Assembly: GCA_010027915.1 (NCBI GenBank)
Contig: RGUG01000008.1
Coordinates: 1 to 16,295, forward strand
Source of the DNA: a bacterium
GTDB lineage: Bacteria; Margulisbacteria; Marinamargulisbacteria; SXXA01
Length of the DNA stretch: 16,295 nt
Direction: 5' to 3'
Positions 13,641-16,295 of this stretch are shown here, in pieces. The notes under the pieces are model-generated. The model ran no database searches. It had not been told where the DNA came from and saw nothing but the letters and a program-made list of their open reading frames with translations. Numbering within the stretch: the first letter of the stretch is position 1; each line of letters begins with the position of its first letter. The position numbers and the translations under genes were made by a program.

Positions 13641-14078
13641 TTATTTTCCCAAGGTAACGATACGGGTTAGGCTGTCTTTTTTCCCTTTCCACATGGTGGT
13701 GTATGACGATTGGCGTTTGCTGTTTTCCGCCATTTTTGACATGACAAATTCTAAGATGACCTCTTTGGATAATTTTAAATCCGGTAACATTGACCGCAAT
13801 TCTTTGACATCATCCGCAGGTAGGTATCGAATGGGTTCAAATTGTGGCGTGGATATATTGGCAATGATATACGAATAGATGGCTTGACGACGGGTCGTGT
13901 CCATGATGCCCTCTTCTAATAATTGATAAGATCGTACATAAAAAATAGCTGGCACCCCCGCATAACCAGGTGGTTTTTCTGTGGGTTGGCGATTGGGTAC
14001 CACCGACGCACCAATACCCCCCCCCACTATCATCCAAGCCAGAAGAACCCATCCGATCCCATGCTTTGCTTTTATCAT
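13641..14078 (-). CDS. flgB: Divergent flagellar proximal rod protein FlgB with an N-terminal signal-like segment
   Basis: FlgB is a proximal rod subunit. The match to known FlgB is weak overall but collinear: FYVRSYQLLEEGIMDTTRRQ followed by IIANISTPQF (71-80) corresponds to the usual FxxVLExALDLRxxR and LASNIANADTPGY. The C-terminal helix with VMSKMAENSKRQSSYTTMW and LTRIV (about 112-141) fits the usual end. The position directly before flgC is the canonical flgB slot. Residues 1-24 form a positively charged start plus hydrophobic core (GWVLLAWMIVGGGIGA), like a Sec signal, and a Pro-rich spacer follows. The ATG at 14078 overlaps the fliA stop (ATGA), which supports this start. A GTG at codon 42 would remove the signal but lacks a ribosome-binding site. 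The product might otherwise be left as hypothetical. Confidence 0.7.
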   Translation of the reverse strand: MIKAKHGIGWVLLAWMIVGGGIGASVVPNRQPTEKPPGYAGVPAIFYVRSYQLLEEGIMDTTRRQAIYSYIIANISTPQFEPIRYLPADDVKELRSMLPDLKLSKEVILEFVMSKMAENSKRQSSYTTMWKGKKDSLTRIVTLGK

Positions 14079-14806
14079 ACCGGGGTCTCGTTTTTTTGCC
14101 CGCGTTCCATCCGACGCTTGAGTTTGACCAAAATACGCGAATGCAATCGCGAAACGGAACTCCTTGATAGTTGCAAGGCATCGGAAATTTCTTTTTGGTT
14201 CAAATCTTTGACATAAAACAGTTCCACAAACGTTTGCTCCAGTGGCTCTAATTTTTTAACTTCTTCCCATACGGGGGACTCCTGATACGGCACATCATCC
14301 ACTGCGCTTGACGTATCATACACGGCGTCCAAATCTTGGATACTGTCCAAAGACATCAAACAGACGATGACCGATTCTTGAATCAAGCTGGTAATTTTGT
14401 CATCAAAATTCACGGTGTCAATGTCACCATTTAACAAGGACTCTTCTACCATATCCGCAATACGGTCCTGTATTTTCTTGTGTTGTTCTTGCATATCGGT
14501 GGGGTTTCGGTATTGCCATTCAGATCGGATATGGTCGTATATTTCGCCCCGAATGCGATAGAAGGCATAGGTCTTAAACGAGCTCCCCTTGTCAGCTCGG
14601 TATTGCCGACGGGCTTTCATTAACCCTTCCATCCCCCAACTCAACACATCCCCAAATTCTATCCCCAATGGCAACGATCGCTGGGTTGCAATTTTTCTGG
14701 CAATGCCTTCTACCAACGGTCGATGTTCACTAATAAAGGCATCTGTAATGTCCCCATTGGAGGATTCTGAATCTGCCATTAACCGATTGATGTCGACAGG
14801 TTTCAT
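14075..14806 (-). CDS. fliA: FliA-type (sigma-28 family) RNA polymerase sigma factor
   Basis: This sigma factor directs RNA polymerase to flagellar promoters in most motile bacteria. The 243-residue length matches FliA. Region 2 spans about 26-100, with EHRPLVEGIARKIA, GIEFGDVLSWGMEGLMKA and the -10-recognising stretch FKTYAFYRIRGEIYDHIR, followed by the WQYR that corresponds to FliA's post-region-2 segment. Region 4 is at about 186-232, with a helix-turn-helix NQKEISDALQLSRSSVSRLH (203-222) and LVKLKRRM after it. The middle (region 3, about 105-175) is acidic and poorly conserved. It lies between flgJ (1-nt gap) and flgB (4-nt overlap), an unusual place, since fliA commonly sits with flhF/flhG-type genes. 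Another sigma-70-family regulator of the FliA/SigB group is possible, but the context favours FliA. Confidence 0.85.
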   Translation of the reverse strand: MKPVDINRLMADSESSNGDITDAFISEHRPLVEGIARKIATQRSLPLGIEFGDVLSWGMEGLMKARRQYRADKGSSFKTYAFYRIRGEIYDHIRSEWQYRNPTDMQEQHKKIQDRIADMVEESLLNGDIDTVNFDDKITSLIQESVIVCLMSLDSIQDLDAVYDTSSAVDDVPYQESPVWEEVKKLEPLEQTFVELFYVKDLNQKEISDALQLSRSSVSRLHSRILVKLKRRMERGQKNETPV

Positions 14807-14807
14807 C

Positions 14808-15260
14808 TCACCATCCCAATTCTATACGATACGGTTGACGATCTTGCACGAGTGGCGATGCCATCCTCGTCACCACGGCTGGTACCATTGCCTCTGTTTG
14901 GGGCGCCCTTAAGGTCTTATTTAATCGGAGAATGTCACGCTTCGCCAGTTGTCCGGCCATCATTTTACCCATTAACCCATTCATGAGGCCTTTGGTTTGC
15001 TTGCTCTCAACCTCCAAGGCCTCATCATCGGGATCGGACTCATGCCATTTCTCTTCACTACTCATTAACGGATCTAAAAACATTTTTTCGAGAAAATAAG
15101 ATTGAATATCCATTGCTTTTCTTGCCTCTGGATTGGGTGACGGTGGCACAAAGGTATTCGGCGGCAACATATCCAATACCATGCGCATGTCCATTTCTTG
15201 TGCCCCAATACACGCTGTCATCCCAAACCCAATGACCAGGCACCAAGCATACGGTTTCAT
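14808..15260 (-). CDS. flgJ: FlgJ-like rod-binding protein with N-terminal signal, no muramidase domain
   Basis: The rod-binding domain of FlgJ helps the rod assemble through the peptidoglycan. Residues about 48-117 resemble it: an initial helix AMDIQSYFLEKMFLDPLM, then after an acidic loop GLMNGLMGKMMAGQLAKRDI, matching the FEALFLxxMLKSM and YxxMxDQQLAQ pattern. The muramidase domain of enterobacterial FlgJ is absent, as in many lineages. The first 21 residues (MKPYAWCLVIGFGMTACIGA) look like a Sec signal. GMTAC could serve as a lipobox or ACIGA as a signal peptidase I site, and I cannot tell which. The usual FlgJ rod-binding domain has no Sec signal. The ATG at 15258-15260 overlaps the flgI stop (ATGA), and the gene ends 1 nt before fliA. 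The position after flgI supports the call, although similarity is modest. Confidence 0.75.
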   Translation of the reverse strand: MKPYAWCLVIGFGMTACIGAQEMDMRMVLDMLPPNTFVPPSPNPEARKAMDIQSYFLEKMFLDPLMSSEEKWHESDPDDEALEVESKQTKGLMNGLMGKMMAGQLAKRDILRLNKTLRAPQTEAMVPAVVTRMASPLVQDRQPYRIELGW

Positions 15261-16295
15261 AAGATTTCCAATTCAGCAATCAATGAACCCGCCGCTTTCA
15301 AGGCTTGAATAATCGACACCAAATCACGAGGGGATGCCCCAATATCGTTGAGTGCCGTCACCAAACTCGATAACGTAGACGACGGATTGAGATACACAAA
15401 CCGATTGTTGGCTTCTTCGACTCGAATACCCGTGGGATCAGCCGCTGCTTCCCCCCCACCAATCCCCACCACTTGCTGGGCATCGGTGATTCGAATGGAC
15501 AATGCCCCATGGGTGAGGGCGACAGGTGCCAACCGCACCATTTCCCCAATTACAATGGTCCCCGATCGAGAATCTAGGACCACCTTGGCCGATGCATCCG
15601 GCAAAAACGTAATGTTTTGCAAGGTGGCGATTTCTGTCACCAAATCCCCCCCACCACTGGGTAAATCCGAATTGGGAATGGCAATCATGGCCGCATCCCG
15701 TGCCACCGCATTTTTGTAGCCATTGGCCCGAATGGCCTGTACGGCGTTGGTGGCCGTGGCAAAATTGGGCTCATTTAACACAAACACAATATGATGAAGA
15801 TCTGACATCGAGACCGGCACCTCTTCTTCGACAATGGCCCCATTGGGAATGGTAGCCGAGGTGGGTTGGTTTTTGGTAAAGCGGCCCTGTGTCGATTGCT
15901 CCGCTTGCCCACCGACCACCAAATTACCCTGTGCCACCGCATAGGTATTCATGTCCGGCCCAATTAATGGGGTTAAAATGAGGGTACCACCGGACAAACT
16001 GGTGGCATCCCCCAATGAGGACACCGTGACCGAAATGCGTTGTCCTTTTCGGATGTACGACGGCAAAGTGGCCGTTACCATCACCGACGCCACATTTCGG
16101 GATGTAAAATCACGTCCCGATGGGGAGATTCCCATGCGTTTTAACATGCTTGATAACGCAGAATCCGTAAACCCCGTTAGCCGTGTGTCGCCTGTGTTCC
16201 TCAGACCCACCACCAACCCATAACCAATGAGCTGATTGTCTCGGGCCTCGACCAGTTTGGCCACGTCTTTAAGACGCACCGGCAGGGGTTCAGCC
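15257..16295 (-). CDS. flgI: Flagellar P-ring protein FlgI (5' end beyond the window)
   Basis: FlgI builds the periplasmic P ring around the distal rod in diderm bacteria. The frame is open to the window edge (AEPLP precedes VRLKDVAKLVEARDNQ), so the start and the signal peptide lie outside. A GTG at 16279 is in frame but sits inside what should be the first strand of the mature protein. Typical blocks are LIGYGLVVGLRNTGD, the central SRNVASVMVTATLP with GQRISVTVSSLGDATSL and GGTLILTPL, and SGTIVIGEMVRLAPVALTHG. The end LNDIGASPRDLVSIIQALK followed by AGSLIAELEIL is classic FlgI. This is the best-conserved flagellar gene here. Its stop overlaps the flgJ-like gene by 4 nt. Confidence 0.96.
   Translation of the reverse strand, partial: AEPLPVRLKDVAKLVEARDNQLIGYGLVVGLRNTGDTRLTGFTDSALSSMLKRMGISPSGRDFTSRNVASVMVTATLPSYIRKGQRISVTVSSLGDATSLSGGTLILTPLIGPDMNTYAVAQGNLVVGGQAEQSTQGRFTKNQPTSATIPNGAIVEEEVPVSMSDLHHIVFVLNEPNFATATNAVQAIRANGYKNAVARDAAMIAIPNSDLPSGGGDLVTEIATLQNITFLPDASAKVVLDSRSGTIVIGEMVRLAPVALTHGALSIRITDAQQVVGIGGGEAAADPTGIRVEEANNRFVYLNPSSTLSSLVTALNDIGASPRDLVSIIQALKAAGSLIAELEIL

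Overview
The window comes from a diderm (Gram-negative-type) bacterium. It encodes a flagellar P-ring protein (FlgI), which needs an outer-membrane envelope, along with a bacterial-type IleRS and a PdxA/RsmA pair. I could not place it in a phylum from sequence alone. Several flagellar proteins differ so much from textbook forms that a poorly sampled, uncultured lineage is likely. The DNA is of medium GC and rich in short C and G runs. I saw no tRNA, rRNA, CRISPR array, transposase or phage gene.

Left part (1-2548): the 3' end of an unrecognised plus-strand gene converges on a minus-strand pdxA-rsmA pair (vitamin B6 synthesis and 16S rRNA dimethylation; 11-nt overlap with the chosen rsmA start). 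The junction between the convergent 3' ends has been tandemly duplicated. This leaves a degenerate rsmA tail (521-686) and a second copy of the other gene's tail (701-745) between the two intact genes.

Middle (2549-9669): an intergenic region of about 400 nt carries a long dyad (2775-2832) and an 8-C tract. It is followed by a lone plus-strand ORF of about 1176 codons encoding a helical, HEAT/ARM-like protein of unknown function. That ORF ends 6 nt from the convergent end of ileS. ileS is the second gene of a minus-strand pair with a hotdog-fold thioesterase.

Right part (9670-16295): a minus-strand flagellar cluster runs flgI (cut by the window edge), flgJ-like, fliA-type sigma factor, flgB, flgC, fliE, fliF, fliG. 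The first four genes are tightly coupled (4-nt ATGA overlaps or a 1-nt gap). A gap of about 160 nt before flgC holds a good extended -10 promoter, and flgC to fliG are again tightly packed. Together they encode the MS ring (FliF), part of the rotor (FliG), the MS-ring/rod junction (FliE), the proximal rod (FlgB, FlgC), a rod-associated FlgJ domain, the P ring (FlgI) and a flagellar sigma factor.

Three features are unusual. FlgB, FlgC and the FlgJ-like protein each start with a Sec-type hydrophobic signal, although rod proteins normally leave through the flagellar type III apparatus without one. FliG ends after its middle domain and lacks the C-terminal torque domain. FliE carries a long N-terminal extension. 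The fliG 3' end is followed by a degenerate tandem copy of itself, so the window holds two separate gene-tail duplications of the same kind.
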